A stretch of DNA of 46,326 nt from the NCBI GenBank assembly GCA_009781185.1, contig WQYP01000012.1:1-46326 (forward strand). Direction: 5' to 3'. The DNA comes from Phycisphaerales bacterium (GTDB taxonomy: Bacteria > Planctomycetota > Phycisphaerae > WQYP01). The first letter of the stretch is position 1; each line of letters starts with the position of its first letter. Shown one piece after another: positions 16,842 to 26,230 of this stretch. The notes beneath the pieces were generated by a model that searched no databases, was not told the DNA's origin, and saw only the letters and a list, made by a program, of their open reading frames with translations. Made by a program: the position numbers and the translations under genes.

Positions 16842-17738
16842 TTACGTGTTTCCGATGAGATAGAGGAGAGGGAAAAGGAAAATCCAGATGAGGTCGACGA
16901 TGTGCCAGTAGAGGGCGGTGAAGTCGATGGGGGCGAAGTATTGGGGGGAGAAGTCGCCGCGGGTGGTGCGGAGGAGGAGCCAGGTGATGAGGGAGATGCC
17001 GACGAGGACGTGGATGGCGTGGAGGCCGGTCATGAGGAAGTAGATGCCGAAGAAGATGTGGGTGTTGTTGGGTTCGGGTTCGAGGGAGGGAGTGGGGGCT
17101 AGCCATGACATGCTAAAGCGTGAACTCCGGTCGTTGTCGACCCAGGCGGGATTCAGGCCGGCGGGGCCGATGGGGGCGCGGAAGGTTTCGGTGGGAGGAA
17201 TCAGAGCCGCGACCGTCAGGGAGCGACCGTGCGGCAATGTGGAAGCGGCGCCCCCCTCCCATGTCGCTCCCTTACGGTCGCGGCTCTGATCGTCCAATGC
17301 TTCGGCTTCGGCGGGGGGTAATTCTCGTGGGTTGTAGCGAGGGCCGGGGAGGAGGTGTTCCTGCCATTTGTTTTTGTATTCGATGTATTTGACGGACAGG
17401 AAAGCGCTGCCGCAGAGGATGGTGATGGCGAGCAAGGTGGTGCAGAGATTTTTTTGGTTGAGCTGTGCGGCGCGGACGGACCAGGCCATGGTGAAGGAGG
17501 AGGAGATGAGGATGAGGGTGTTAAGGGCGCCGAGCCATTTGTTGAGGTATTGGTGTGCGAATGCAAAGATATCGGGGTGGTTGGAGCGATAGACGGCGTA
17601 GGCGCAGAACAGGCCGGAGAAGAGGAGGATTTCGGTGGTGAGGAAGAGCCAGATGCCGAGCTTGCCGGAGTCGAATTGCTGCTGCGGCGAGTTGAAATGA
17701 GAGGCGAGGTGGGGTTGGGTGGTGGACATTATTGGCAT
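16842..17738 (-). CDS. coxC: Cytochrome c oxidase subunit III with two repeat-derived inserts
   Basis: 298 residues. Membrane segments: [78 protein letters not shown] and [20 protein letters not shown], giving the five-helix subunit III core with the conserved GLHxxHV and WHxVDxxW motifs. The loop between the third and fourth helix is unusually long because family B (17200-17291; QSRDRKGAT ... SLTVAALI) and family A (17109-17130; [10 protein letters not shown]) repeats are read through in frame. ATG 17729 is an alternative start; neither has a clear Shine-Dalgarno. Confidence 0.9.
   Translation of the reverse strand: MPIMSTTQPHLASHFNSPQQQFDSGKLGIWLFLTTEILLFSGLFCAYAVYRSNHPDIFAFAHQYLNKWLGALNTLILISSSFTMAWSVRAAQLNQKNLCTTLLAITILCGSAFLSVKYIEYKNKWQEHLLPGPRYNPRELPPAEAEALDDQSRDRKGATWEGGAASTLPHGRSLTVAALIPPTETFRAPIGPAGLNPAWVDNDRSSRFSMSWLAPTPSLEPEPNNTHIFFGIYFLMTGLHAIHVLVGISLITWLLLRTTRGDFSPQYFAPIDFTALYWHIVDLIWIFLFPLLYLIGNT
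17109..17130. repeat. Family A copy inside coxC
   Basis: CATGCTAAAGCGTGAACTCCGG orientation on the plus strand; read on the minus strand as codons for RSSRFSM. It lies in a loop of CoxC, about 70 bases from the family B insert. Confidence 0.8.
17200..17291. repeat. Family B palindromic element inside coxC
   Basis: TCAGAGCCGCGACCGT at the left and ACGGTCGCGGCTCTGA at the right are perfect inverted ends, enclosing GGGAGCGAC/GTCGCTCCC inner arms and about 40 bp of centre. All of it lies in frame in coxC without a stop codon. A near-identical element lies inside actB at 27520-27600. Confidence 0.85.
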
Positions 17739-17756
17739 CCGTAAGTGAAGAAGCCA

Positions 17757-17824
17757 GAAGCCAGTAGCCAGAAGGTTTCAAGTTTGTGACTTCTGGCTTC
17801 TGGCTTCTGGCTCCTGGCTTCTTC
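17757..17824. repeat. Family C inverted repeat between coxA and coxC
   Basis: Tandem AGAAGCC units on the left and GGCTTCT units on the right form a long imperfect palindrome. Its right half is the end of coxA and encodes the CoxA tail; its left half forms the coxA-coxC spacer. Confidence 0.8.
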
Positions 17825-19460
17825 TGTAGCCTTCCTGGTCGGAGATCCAGACGAGGTTGGCGTGGTCGTAGGGGTCGCCGACGAGGGGCGGAGTGCTGAA
17901 GTTGTCGTGCGGGGGCGGAGAGGGGCAGGACCATTCGAGAGTGGCGGCGCCCCAAGGATTGGGAGGGGATTGTCTGCCACGGAAGAGTGAGTGGATGAGG
18001 ACGGCGGCGGCGAGGATGAAGCCGAGGAGTTGGATGCCGGCGCCGAGGGAGGAGAGGATGTGGTAGGGAGCGAATTCGGGGAGGTAGGTTGCGGAGCGTC
18101 GGGGCATGCCGTGGGAGCCGAGGAGGAATTGGGGGAGGAAGGTGGTGTTGAAGCCGAGGAAGATCAGGGCACAGGCGAGGCGGGCGGGGTTTTCGTTGTA
18201 GAGTTTGCCGGTCATTTTGGGCCACCAGTAATGGAGGCCGGAGAGGAAGCCCATGAGAGTTCCGCCGAACATGACGAAGTGGAAGTGGGCGACGACGAAG
18301 TAAGTGTCGTGGACGTGGACGTTGAGGGAGAGTGAGCCGAGGTAGATGCCGGAGAGGCCGCCGAGGGTGAAGAGGAAGAGGAAAGCGAGGGCGTAGCACA
18401 TGGGGGTTTTGAGGGAGATGGAGCCTTTGTACATGGTGGCGAGCCAGTTCCAGACTTTGATGGCGGAGGGGATGGCGACGCACATGGTGAGGAAGGAGAA
18501 GATGGTGGAGAGGAGTGTGGATTGGCCGTTGGGGAACATGTGGTGTCCCCAGACGAGGAAGCCGATGATGGCGATGGCGAGGGAGGAGATGGCGACGAAG
18601 TGATAGCCGAAGATAGGTTTGCGTGAGAATGTGGGGATGACTTCGGACATGATGCCCATGGCGGGGAGGATCATGATGTAGACGGCGGGGTGGGAGTAGA
18701 ACCAGAAGAAGTGTTGGAAGAGGATGGGATCGCCGCCGAAACGGGGGGAGAAGATGCCGACGTGGAGGGTACGTTCCATGATGAGAAGGAGGAGTGTGAT
18801 GCCGAGGATGGGGGTGGCGAGGATTTGGATGACGGCGGTGGCGTAGAGAGACCAGAGGAAGAGAGGCATGCGGAACCAGGTCATGCCATTGGGGGGGGAG
18901 GGGCGGAGTTTGTGGATGGTGACGATGAAGTTCATGCCGGTGAGGATGGAGGAGAAGCCGAGGATGAAGATGCCGAAGACCATGAGTGAGACGGCGTCCC
19001 GTGAGCCGATGTCGGGGTCGGAAGAGTAGGGAGTGTAGAAGGTCCAGCCGGTGTCGACGGCGCCGAGAATGATCGAGAGGATGACGATCAGAGCGCCAGA
19101 GACGTAGAGGTAATAGGAGAAGAGATTGAGGCGGGGGAAGGCGACGTCGCGGGCGCCCAGCATGAGCGGCAGGACGAAATTGCCAAGAGCGCCCGGAACG
19201 CCGGGGATCAGCACGAGGAAAATCATGATCGCGCCGTGAAGTGTAAACATCTGATTGTAATGATCGTAATCCTTGGCGACGGTAAAGATGGCGCCGTTGG
19301 GGGAGAGGAGCTGCGTGCGGACGATCATGGCGAAGAGGCCGCCGAGGGAGAAGGCGGCGAGGGTTGAGACGAGGTACATGATGCCGATGCGTTTGTGGTC
19401 GAGGGTGAGGAGCCAGGAGCGGATGCCGCGGGGGTGGGTGAGGTAGTTGGCGGTGGTCAT
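17778..19460 (-). CDS. coxA: Cytochrome c oxidase subunit I, A2 type (caa3)
   Basis: 560 residues, 12 or so membrane helices, the catalytic subunit of a heme-copper O2 reductase. Ligands visible: His75 (FTLHGAIM, low-spin heme), His257 in WFYSHPAVY, His306-His307 (WGHHMF) for CuB, and the HFHFV pair for the two hemes. The D-channel Glu of A1 enzymes (HPEVY) is replaced, giving the YSHPAVY motif that marks A2 oxidases such as the Rhodothermus marinus caa3. Start ATG 19460 has GAGG upstream and matches the family N-terminus; an earlier ATG at 19517 lies in a family H repeat. The last residues ([14 protein letters not shown]) come from a family C repeat. Confidence 0.95.
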   Translation of the reverse strand: MTTANYLTHPRGIRSWLLTLDHKRIGIMYLVSTLAAFSLGGLFAMIVRTQLLSPNGAIFTVAKDYDHYNQMFTLHGAIMIFLVLIPGVPGALGNFVLPLMLGARDVAFPRLNLFSYYLYVSGALIVILSIILGAVDTGWTFYTPYSSDPDIGSRDAVSLMVFGIFILGFSSILTGMNFIVTIHKLRPSPPNGMTWFRMPLFLWSLYATAVIQILATPILGITLLLLIMERTLHVGIFSPRFGGDPILFQHFFWFYSHPAVYIMILPAMGIMSEVIPTFSRKPIFGYHFVAISSLAIAIIGFLVWGHHMFPNGQSTLLSTIFSFLTMCVAIPSAIKVWNWLATMYKGSISLKTPMCYALAFLFLFTLGGLSGIYLGSLSLNVHVHDTYFVVAHFHFVMFGGTLMGFLSGLHYWWPKMTGKLYNENPARLACALIFLGFNTTFLPQFLLGSHGMPRRSATYLPEFAPYHILSSLGAGIQLLGFILAAAVLIHSLFRGRQSPPNPWGAATLEWSCPSPPPHDNFSTPPLVGDPYDHANLVWISDQEGYRRSQEPEARSQKSQT

Positions 19461-19483
19461 TGGGGCCTCATTTGTAGAAAAGA

Positions 19484-19550
19484 CAAGGTGACAGGGTGAC
19501 AGGGAGCACCTTGTCACCTTGTCACCCCTTCACCTTGTCCCCCCTTTCCC
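19484..19550. repeat. Family H repeat at the coxB/coxA junction
   Basis: GACAAGGTGACAGGGTGACA followed by its inverted form (CACCTTGTCACC units). It supplies the last codons of coxB (GEGVTR) and the 5' leader of coxA. Other copies lie at 26290-26335 and 43296-43336. Confidence 0.75.
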
Positions 19551-20704
19551 TTCGCGGCGAGAGATTCGGGGTGATAGGGGTGTTTGGCGTCGGCGTTGAA
19601 GAGGTCGGGATTTTTTTCTGGGGTGAATTCGGGGGTGTAGGGGAGAGAGCCGACGCTTTTGATGTAGGCGAGCAGGGCGTGGAATTTTTCATCGTTGAGC
19701 GTGTTGCCGCTGAACTGAGGTTGCGGGGGCATCGAGTTTGGGAAGCCGGCGACGATTTTTGCGCCTGGGTCGAGGACGGATTCACGTATGTAGGCTTCCC
19801 ATTTTTTATCGGAGTCGGAGGGTGAGAGGGTGTAGCCGAGGACGTTGGAGTAGGAGAAGGTGACTTTGCTTTTCCAGAGACCTTTCCAGGTGGGGCCGAT
19901 GCTGCCGGGGGCGCCGGTGACGTTGTGGCAGGAGATGCAGCTCTGGTTGAAAAAACGCTGGCCAACCTTGACGTAGGGGATCCACTTTCCGGTGGCGGCG
20001 TCTTTGAAGGGGTTTGCGAGCTCGATCATTTTTCGGTCGTAGTCTTCTTTGTTAAGGACGTAGACATGTGTAATCATTTTGGAGTGGCCCTGGCCGCAGT
20101 ATTGGGTGCAGAAGAGGTTGAAGCCGCCGGGGTTTTGGGCGTTGATGAAGGGGGGGGAGAGTTGTTCGGGGATGAACCAGATTTGGGTAGTGCGGCCGAA
20201 GATGGCGTTACGCTGGGTGCGGAAGGCGGGGATGTAGACGCCGTGGAGGACGTCGCTGGAGGTGATGTTGAGGAGGGTGGGGATACCTTTTTCCAGGTAG
20301 AGGTTTTTGTCCATCGAGCCGTTGGGATAGGTGAAATCGAAGGTCCACTTGGAAGCGACGACCTGGACGGGACGACAATCGGACTGGGGCGTGTCGTAGT
20401 TGATGAAGCCTTTGAAGCCGACGAAGAAGATGGCCATGACCAGGGCCAGCGGGATGCCGGTCCACATGACTTCCAAAGGGATGTTGCGGGTGATCACGGG
20501 GGTTTGTTCGTTTGGGCCGCGGCGGCGATACTTGATGATGAAGATACACATGACGACAACAACGATCATGAAAAAGAAAGCGGTGGAGCCCAGGACGAAG
20601 TTCCAGCCCCAGTCGAAGTCCCTGGCGAGATTGGACGAAGAAGGCGGAAGGAAGAATTTGTCCACCGGGGATTGCTGGGAGAGAAGATGGAGAGGGTTTG
20701 GCAT
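19514..20704 (-). CDS. coxB: Cytochrome c oxidase subunit II fused to cytochrome c (caa3 type)
   Basis: 396 residues. Two N-terminal helices ([21 protein letters not shown] and [18 protein letters not shown]) anchor a periplasmic cupredoxin domain with the full CuA set: His154, Cys199, Cys203, His207 and Met210 ([12 protein letters not shown]). A C-terminal cytochrome c domain carries CISCH (Cys256, Cys259, His260) and a later MPPQP. It accepts electrons, probably directly from alternative complex III. It precedes coxA, with its 3' end in a family H repeat that adds the tail GQGEGVTR. The ATG at 20704 lacks a strong ribosome site, but the cox gene order makes it the likely start. Confidence 0.95.
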   Translation of the reverse strand: MPNPLHLLSQQSPVDKFFLPPSSSNLARDFDWGWNFVLGSTAFFFMIVVVVMCIFIIKYRRRGPNEQTPVITRNIPLEVMWTGIPLALVMAIFFVGFKGFINYDTPQSDCRPVQVVASKWTFDFTYPNGSMDKNLYLEKGIPTLLNITSSDVLHGVYIPAFRTQRNAIFGRTTQIWFIPEQLSPPFINAQNPGGFNLFCTQYCGQGHSKMITHVYVLNKEDYDRKMIELANPFKDAATGKWIPYVKVGQRFFNQSCISCHNVTGAPGSIGPTWKGLWKSKVTFSYSNVLGYTLSPSDSDKKWEAYIRESVLDPGAKIVAGFPNSMPPQPQFSGNTLNDEKFHALLAYIKSVGSLPYTPEFTPEKNPDLFNADAKHPYHPESLAAKGKGGQGEGVTR

Positions 20705-20726
20705 GTGTAAAATTCATAAAATTCGT

Positions 20727-21641
20727 TCAATTCGTACAATTCGTGGAGGGGGGAGGCGGGGTGAAAGGGTGTTTGTTTTTTTTGAATTCGTTGTGCCAGA
20801 GGATGGAGAGCATGGTGATGACGAAGATGAGGGAGGCCAAGGCAGCGGCGACGCCGGTGTAGAACCAGGGGTTTTGCTCGTAGCGGCCGGTGAGGGGGTT
20901 GTAGTGCATGGCGCCGCAGGAGAGTCCGATGCCCAGGAGTCCGCTGCCGATGGTGCCGTTGGAGGCGAGGCGAAGGGCGTTGTGGAGTTGGTCGGGCTCG
21001 TACTGGACGTTGAGAATGGTTTGAGAGACGCGGCCGTCGGGTGTGCAGATGAAAATGCCGGCGGAGTGGAGGAACTTGTCGCCTTCGAATTGGCGGCGGA
21101 AGCCGAAGCCGACGGTGTCGGCGAGTTGCTTGATGTTCGCTTCGCCGCCGGTGAGATAGGTGAGGCCGGGCTGAGATTCGGGGAGAGGGACTTTGGCGAG
21201 ATAGTTTTTGCGTTTGATGGCGGCGAGGGCGGGGGTATCGTCGGGATCGATTGAGACGATCAGGATGTCGTAATCCTTGCCGAGCTGGAGTTCGCGGGGG
21301 CCCTGGCGGACGGCGCCCATGAGGCTGTCCTGAGTCAGGCCACAGATGGAGGGGCATGAGAAGTAGACAAGTGTGAGAATGACGGGTCGCCCTTTTCCGC
21401 CGTGATGGAAGAAGGTGGAGAGCGGAGCGGTTTTGCCGGTGGAGTCGGTGAATTCGAGGTTGAGCGGGAGCGTGGCGCCGGACTTGTCGACGATGGCGGG
21501 ATTGGGGACGATGGCGGGGCCAGCGTCGCCGGAGAGATCGGAGCGATACTGGGCGTATGCGTGGGAAGCTAGAAGCCAGAAGCCAGAAGCCAGAAGTGGG
21601 ATACACGCTAAAGCGTGAACTCCGGTTGGATGGGATCTCAT
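20727..21641 (-). CDS. SCO1/SenC-family copper chaperone with repeat-derived signal peptide
   Basis: 304 residues. A thioredoxin-like SCO domain has the copper-binding CPSIC pair (FSCPSICG), PDD and the distal His in FLHSAGIFI. A C-terminal helix (WFYTGVAAALASLIFVITMLSILW) anchors the protein, unusual but seen in Planctomycetota SCO proteins. It inserts copper into the CuA centre of CoxB, the next gene. AAGGAG lies 7 bases before ATG 21641, inside the end of the preceding gene, with which it overlaps by 4 bases. The signal peptide is encoded almost wholly by a family A copy (GVHALAC) followed by a family C copy ([11 protein letters not shown]), then an HAYA-Q cleavage site. Confidence 0.9.
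   Translation of the reverse strand: MRSHPTGVHALACIPLLASGFWLLASHAYAQYRSDLSGDAGPAIVPNPAIVDKSGATLPLNLEFTDSTGKTAPLSTFFHHGGKGRPVILTLVYFSCPSICGLTQDSLMGAVRQGPRELQLGKDYDILIVSIDPDDTPALAAIKRKNYLAKVPLPESQPGLTYLTGGEANIKQLADTVGFGFRRQFEGDKFLHSAGIFICTPDGRVSQTILNVQYEPDQLHNALRLASNGTIGSGLLGIGLSCGAMHYNPLTGRYEQNPWFYTGVAAALASLIFVITMLSILWHNEFKKNKHPFTPPPPSTNCTN
21571..21625. repeat. Family C and A repeats encoding the SCO signal peptide
   Basis: AGAAGCC tandem units (21571-21599) and the CACGCTAAAGCGTGAACTCCGG copy (21604-21625) lie inside the first 25 codons of the SCO gene and are read without a stop. Confidence 0.85.
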
Positions 21642-21952
21642 TTGCCTTCTCCTTGTGCGTAGCGTTTGACGGTGGCTGCGATGGCGTCGTCGATGGGAAT
21701 GCGCCGGACATTGGGAATACGGGGATTGAGGCCGGCAGGATCGTAGAGGTCATTGTTGTACTGATTGAAGGCGGCGGTGAGGATGGGGTCGTGGCGCCAT
21801 TTGGCGTCTCGCTCGGCACTGTCCATATTATAGAACCACACTTGCAGGAAAAGGATGATGAGTAGAAGACTGGCCGCGAAACCTGCGATGACGACGGCCA
21901 GCAGGGGGATATTGATGTCCTCAGTTTGCGTGTAGTCGCTGGAAGTAGTCAT
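21638..21952 (-). CDS. Small single-helix membrane protein of the respiratory operon
   Basis: 104 residues: a short polar start, one strong helix (LAVVIAGFAASLLLIILFLQVWFY) and a periplasmic-like tail (AGLNPRIPNVRRIPIDDAI...). GGAG is 9 bases upstream of the ATG. It overlaps the SCO gene by ATGA. Its fixed place between actF and SCO suggests a minor ACIII or oxidase subunit (compare ActG) or an assembly factor, but no family was recognised. Confidence 0.7.
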   Translation of the reverse strand: MTTSSDYTQTEDINIPLLAVVIAGFAASLLLIILFLQVWFYNMDSAERDAKWRHDPILTAAFNQYNNDLYDPAGLNPRIPNVRRIPIDDAIAATVKRYAQGEGK

Positions 21953-21970
21953 TACGATTTACTCCGTGCC

Positions 21971-21998
21971 CAGCGGCATGCAAGCATGCCGGCTAAAT
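21971..21998. repeat. Family D palindrome between actF and the small membrane gene
   Basis: AGCGGCATGCAAGCATGCCG followed by GCTAAAT; nearly identical copies are at 45092-45120 and 46104-46132. It lies in the 51-base spacer. Confidence 0.85.
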
Positions 21999-22003
21999 AG
22001 TAG

Positions 22004-23302
22004 TTACGCGTTTTCGTAAGCGAGCGATTCTTTGAGTCGCGGGTCCTGCGTGGGCACGAGCGGCTTGCCCTTGAGGGAGTACAGGGTGAAGCAGATGAAC
22101 AGGCCGCCGATGCCGATGAAGCAGAGGGCAGTGATCAGGAGGTTCAGCGGTTCGAAGGGGAAGCGGATCTGGTGGTAGAAGGCGTTGAATTCGGGGCGAA
22201 GGGCGTGGACGTTGTGGCGATCAAGCAGGATGGGGAGAGAGTCGGTGAGCGGAGCGTGCGGGTTGGCGGGATTGACGGTGCGAGAGATATCGCGGCTCCA
22301 TGCGTTGGGCATGACGAGGTAGAAGATGTCGAGGGCACAGGCCAAGAGCGACCAGATTGCCCAGAAGGCGATGACGGTGCTCTTGCGTTTGGCGCGGCGT
22401 GCAAGCAGGCCGAGGAAAGGGATCACAAAATGCACCGCTAACAGCAGCAGTGAGACGGATGCCCAGATGTCGATTTGTCGCGGGATGTAGAACTGCGTTT
22501 CCTCCGGGATGTTGGCGTACCAGATGAGCAGATACTGGGAGAAGGCGATGTAGGCCCAGAAGATGGTGTAGGCGAAGATCCATTTGGCGAGGTCGTGGTA
22601 GTGGTTTTGGTTGATGGCGGTGCTCAACACGCTACAGCGTGAACTCCGGATTTGGAGGATGAGGGCCAGGAGCGTGATGGCGGAGATGGCGGCGAGCATG
22701 GCGCCGGCGAAGAAGTAGACGCCGAAGATGGTGGAGAACCAGTGAGGGTTCAGGCTTTTGATCCAGTCGAAGGCAAAGCCGGTGAGAGCCAGGGCGGTAA
22801 GGATGATGAGAGGGAAGGAGAGGTGTTCGAGATGGGTGGTGATACGGGGGTCGCCGGTGATGTCCTGCTGGGTGGAACGGGCGTGGTAGTAGCGGGCGGT
22901 GAAGGCGAAGAGGAGGAAATAGGCGGCCAGGCGGAGGTAGAGGAAGGTGGGGTTGAGGTAGCCGGACTTGAGCGTGAGAGCGGTGTCGTTTTGGACGATG
23001 CCCGGCTCGAGCCATCCGAGCATCTTGTGATCGTTGATAAGGATGGGGATAAATAGAATGATCAGCAGGAAAATGTTTTGCGAAATGCCTTCGGCGAGGC
23101 GGCGAACGGTGACCGACCAGGCTGAACGTGTGGCGTACTCGATCAGGATGAAGAGAATCGAGCCGATCGTGATGGCAAGGAAAAAGCAGTAGGCGGTGAG
23201 GTAAGAGTGCAGCAGATGGTTGTAGATTTCTGCGTTTGTGGCGCCTAGCCAGAGAGCGGCGATCAGTGCGACAATGCCAACCAGCAGCGACGGAATGCCC
23301 AA
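22004..23302 (-). CDS. actF: Alternative complex III subunit F (quinol:cytochrome c oxidoreductase membrane subunit)
   Basis: 432 residues, about ten membrane helices, NrfD/PsrC-like. Family hallmarks: SYLTAYCFFLAITIGSILF, RRLAEGISQN, AYFLLF, HYHDLAKWIFAYTIFWAYIAFSQY and LIWYANIPEET. It belongs to the membrane arm that binds quinol. Only a TTG (23302) is available as start: an in-frame stop lies at 23369-23371 and no ATG or GTG lies between, so the 5' end seems disturbed by the tandem repeat just upstream. A family A copy (22627-22649) adds RSSRCSVLS in the loop after the helix ending LILQ. Confidence 0.9.
   Translation of the reverse strand: MGIPSLLVGIVALIAALWLGATNAEIYNHLLHSYLTAYCFFLAITIGSILFILIEYATRSAWSVTVRRLAEGISQNIFLLIILFIPILINDHKMLGWLEPGIVQNDTALTLKSGYLNPTFLYLRLAAYFLLFAFTARYYHARSTQQDITGDPRITTHLEHLSFPLIILTALALTGFAFDWIKSLNPHWFSTIFGVYFFAGAMLAAISAITLLALILQIRSSRCSVLSTAINQNHYHDLAKWIFAYTIFWAYIAFSQYLLIWYANIPEETQFYIPRQIDIWASVSLLLLAVHFVIPFLGLLARRAKRKSTVIAFWAIWSLLACALDIFYLVMPNAWSRDISRTVNPANPHAPLTDSLPILLDRHNVHALRPEFNAFYHQIRFPFEPLNLLITALCFIGIGGLFICFTLYSLKGKPLVPTQDPRLKESLAYENA
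22627..22649. repeat. Family A copy inside actF
   Basis: ACACGCTACAGCGTGAACTCC, read on the minus strand in the same frame (RSSRxS) as the coxC copy and one actB copy. It maps to an inter-helix loop near residue 220. Confidence 0.8.
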
Positions 23303-23326
23303 GCGTGTGGCTACCGGGCCGATGAG

Positions 23327-23417
23327 GGGGAGTGAATTTTCGATTTTCGATTTTCGATTTTCGATTTTTTAGCTCCGTGACTTCGTGATGGTTTTTTCGT
23401 GCGCCTTCGTGTGCTTA
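23327..23417. repeat. (CGATTTT)n tandem repeat and family J repeat between actE and actF
   Basis: Four to five copies of the 7-mer CGATTTT at 23337-23370, followed by CTTCGTGATGG...GGCTTCGTGG (family J). The J part supplies the last codons and TAA stop of actE (PRSH end). Confidence 0.75.
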
Positions 23418-24233
23418 GTGGCTTCGTGGTCGGGTTGCGGGCGAGATGTCTGCGTTTTGGGATTTTTGCAGGGCGCGGACGTAAGAGATGATCGACCAAC
23501 GATCGAGGATGGAAATTTGTTTGTCGTACGGGGGCATGGTGCGGATGCCGTGGGTGATGGTGTTGAAGAGGTGGCCGTCGGTGCGGGTGAGGATTTTCGG
23601 CTCGTTGAGATTTTGCGGTTGGACCCATGCGGAGGCGGCGGTGGGATCGTTGGTGGGCGGAGCGTCTTGCAGGGATTTAGCGCGGATGGCGACCGGGCCG
23701 TCGCCGTAGCCGGACTGGCCGTGGCATGGAAAACAGTAGATATCAAAGCGATCCTGGCCGCGGCGGATGAACTCGGGCGTCACGGGTATCTGTAACGGAA
23801 TCGTTTTGACGTAGAAAGTTGTATCTTTGGCGATCGCGGCATCGTCGGTCGGCGGCTTGATCGCGTTGAACTGATCGTCGGTCATGGCGGCGGGGCGCAC
23901 GCGGCCGAGCATGATGTTGGCGTGGGTCGTGGGATCGGTCAGCGAGAGTGGTTTGCCGATCACGCGGGGATTGATCGGATCGTTGAGAGTCTCCGGTTGC
24001 AGGGTGATATCTTCACGAGCGAGAACGCCGTCGATTTGCGGGCGCATTGCGCGGCCGTCGGCGAACATGGGCGAGGGCGACTGCGCGTTCTTCCTGGCCT
24101 GCTGGTCCATGTCCAACACGGGATGAACGGCGCCCTTTTTACTGCGGATGGCGCGTGAGCGTGCTACCAGAGCGAAGGGCAACAGAGCCACAAGAACGAC
24201 GACTATGAGGATGCCACAGCCGAGCTTGGACAT
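23415..24233 (-). CDS. actE: Alternative complex III subunit E, membrane-anchored monoheme cytochrome c
   Basis: 272 residues. An N-terminal helix (GILIVVVLVALLPFALVA) anchors a periplasmic cytochrome c domain with CFPCH (Cys167, Cys170, His171) and probable sixth ligand Met233 (IRTMPPY). ActE is the proposed exit point for electrons from ACIII to cytochrome c or the oxidase. It starts 3 bases after actD; GAGGTG lies about 12 bases upstream of the ATG. The C-terminal PATRPRSH is encoded by a family J repeat. Confidence 0.9.
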   Translation of the reverse strand: MSKLGCGILIVVVLVALLPFALVARSRAIRSKKGAVHPVLDMDQQARKNAQSPSPMFADGRAMRPQIDGVLAREDITLQPETLNDPINPRVIGKPLSLTDPTTHANIMLGRVRPAAMTDDQFNAIKPPTDDAAIAKDTTFYVKTIPLQIPVTPEFIRRGQDRFDIYCFPCHGQSGYGDGPVAIRAKSLQDAPPTNDPTAASAWVQPQNLNEPKILTRTDGHLFNTITHGIRTMPPYDKQISILDRWSIISYVRALQKSQNADISPATRPRSH

Positions 24234-24236
24234 ATA

Positions 24237-24806
24237 TCAGTCTTTCACCTCTTCAATGGCGGCCGGATGCGTGGAGATAAGGAGTTCCCTCGAAACATGA
24301 ATATCGAATTTGGGATCGGAGACTTCCAGGAGAATAAAAAATTTGTCATCGGTCACCTGTCGGAAGCGAGCGACTTTGAACAGGGGATGATAGAGCCGCG
24401 GCAGACAGGAAAGCGCCCATGCGCCGAAAAAACTTGCCAGCGACGCGAAGAGTATCGTGAGTTCAAAGATGACGGGGATATTCGACGGCAGCGACCAGTG
24501 CGGCTTGCCGGAGATAATCAGCGGATAGCCTGAAAGAACATACAGGGAAGCGGACTCCGTGTGCGGACTGTTGACGTACCATTGCAGGAAGCATGCCGCC
24601 GCGGCGCCGAGGACGCCGCCGCCCAGCACGAGCCACGGAAGGATCGTTTTCTTGAGGCCCATCGCCTGGTCGAGGCCGTGCACAGGGAACGGCGTGAGGC
24701 AGTCCCATCGCCTGAAACCCGCGTCGCGAATAACCTCCGCGGCACGCAGAATGTCGCGTGGCGAGTCGTATTGGGCGAGGTAGCCGTAGAGGCGAGGTTT
24801 GTTCAT
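24237..24806 (-). CDS. actD: Alternative complex III subunit D (DUF3341)
   Basis: 189 residues. The family pattern is clear: [45 protein letters not shown], then two helices ([22 protein letters not shown] and [22 protein letters not shown]) and a cytoplasmic tail with DDKFFILLE. ActD is a non-redox membrane subunit. It overlaps actC by 4 bases (ATGA), indicating translational coupling. Confidence 0.92.
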   Translation of the reverse strand: MNKPRLYGYLAQYDSPRDILRAAEVIRDAGFRRWDCLTPFPVHGLDQAMGLKKTILPWLVLGGGVLGAAAACFLQWYVNSPHTESASLYVLSGYPLIISGKPHWSLPSNIPVIFELTILFASLASFFGAWALSCLPRLYHPLFKVARFRQVTDDKFFILLEVSDPKFDIHVSRELLISTHPAAIEEVKD

Positions 24807-26221
24807 GGTTCTGTCGCTCCCTTACGGTCGCGGCTCTGATAGTCATGTGCTTGCGGGAGGATCGATTTGACTTCGGCCATCGCGATCATCGGCAGATAGC
24901 GGCAGAACAGCAGAAACAGCGTAAAAAACAGCCCGAAAGAGCCCATGAGCGTGAGCACTTCGACATAACTTGGCATGTACCAATGCCAGGAGGAGGGGAG
25001 GAAGTCGCGGGAGAGGCTTGTGACGATGATGACGAAGCGTTCGAGCCACATGCCGATGTTGATGAGGACCGCGATGATCATCAGTGCCCACGGATTTTGG
25101 CGCATCCATTTGAACCAGAGGCACTGCGGAACGATGACGTTGCAGCTGAGCATGATCCAGCCGGCCCACCACATGTCGCCGAACATGCGGTTGAGGAAAT
25201 GGAAGCGGTCGAACGGGCTCGCGGAATAATAGGCGACGAAAAATTCCATCAGGTAGGCGTAGGCGACCATCAGGGACATGACGAGGATGATTTTGGCCAT
25301 GTTGTCGAGGTGGCGCATGGTGATGAAATCTTTAAGGCCGAAGAGAGAGCGGGCGGGGACGGCGAGGGTGATTACCATCGCAAAGCCTGAGAAAATGGCC
25401 CCGGCGACGAAGTAGGGCGGGAAGATGGTGGAGTGCCAGCCGGGGACCTGTGCGACGGCGAAATCGAAAGAGACGACGCTGTGCACGGAGAGCACCAGCG
25501 GCGTGGCAAGGGCGGCGAGCAGGAGATATGATTTTTCGTAGATATGCCAATGGCGATAGGAGCCGCGCCAGCCGAGCGAGAGGATGCCGTAGAGGAGGAA
25601 CCGCCATTTGGTGGTGGCTCGATCGCGGAACGACGCCAGATCGGGCACCATGCCCATGTACCAGAATAAGATGGAGACGGTGGCGTATGTCGATACGGCG
25701 AAGAAGTCCCAGAGCAGCGGCGAGAAGAAGTTCGGCCAGAGTCCCATCTGGTTGGGGAGGGGGAAGAGCCAATAGACGAACCAGACGCGTCCGACGTGGA
25801 TGCCGGGGAACATGCCGGCGCATACGACGGAGAAGATGGTCATTGCTTCGGCGAAGCGGTTGATGCCGGTGCGCCATTTTTGACGGAAGAGGAAGAGGAT
25901 CGCGGAGATCAGTGTGCCGGCGTGCGCGATGCCGACCCAGAAGACGAAGTTGGTGATATCGAAGGCCCACATGTTGGGGCGATTCATACCCCAGACGCCG
26001 ACGCCGGTGAAGAAGAGATAGGCGATCATGGTGCCGAGGATGGCGAGGAAGGTGATTGCGATGGCGAAGGCGATGTACCAGGCGCGAGGGGGGCGGGGGG
26101 ATTCGGCGATGTGGCAGATTTTTTCGGTGATGGCGCGGATGGAGGCGGAATCGCCGGTGACGAGCGTAGCGCGGAAACGCGGATCGGTCAGGGTGTTGTC
26201 AATTTCAGTGGCGGTCATCAA
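24803..26221 (-). CDS. actC: Alternative complex III subunit C (NrfD/PsrC-like quinol-binding subunit)
   Basis: 472 residues with about ten helices. Motifs include [70 protein letters not shown] and [11 protein letters not shown], all standard for ActC, which binds quinol and may translocate protons. AGGA lies 6 bases before ATG 26221. The tail [14 protein letters not shown] is supplied by a family B repeat (24813-24840). Confidence 0.93.
   Translation of the reverse strand: MMTATEIDNTLTDPRFRATLVTGDSASIRAITEKICHIAESPRPPRAWYIAFAIAITFLAILGTMIAYLFFTGVGVWGMNRPNMWAFDITNFVFWVGIAHAGTLISAILFLFRQKWRTGINRFAEAMTIFSVVCAGMFPGIHVGRVWFVYWLFPLPNQMGLWPNFFSPLLWDFFAVSTYATVSILFWYMGMVPDLASFRDRATTKWRFLLYGILSLGWRGSYRHWHIYEKSYLLLAALATPLVLSVHSVVSFDFAVAQVPGWHSTIFPPYFVAGAIFSGFAMVITLAVPARSLFGLKDFITMRHLDNMAKIILVMSLMVAYAYLMEFFVAYYSASPFDRFHFLNRMFGDMWWAGWIMLSCNVIVPQCLWFKWMRQNPWALMIIAVLINIGMWLERFVIIVTSLSRDFLPSSWHWYMPSYVEVLTLMGSFGLFFTLFLLFCRYLPMIAMAEVKSILPQAHDYQSRDRKGATEP
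24813..24840. repeat. Family B half-element at the actC 3' end
   Basis: TGTCGCTCCCTTACGGTCGC continuing into GGCTCTGAT, identical to the right half of the elements at 17200-17291 and 27520-27600. It encodes the ActC C-terminus and abuts the actD start. Confidence 0.85.
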
Positions 26222-26230
26222 AATCCTGTT

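Noticed and set aside
17757..17824. AGAAGCC tandem units as a CRISPR or attachment site
   Set aside because: No unique spacers, no integrase, and several dispersed copies; it fits a dispersed repeat family.
23337..23370. (CGATTTT)n as a CRISPR fragment
   Set aside because: Units are only 7 bp and contiguous, with no spacers; it is a simple tandem repeat.
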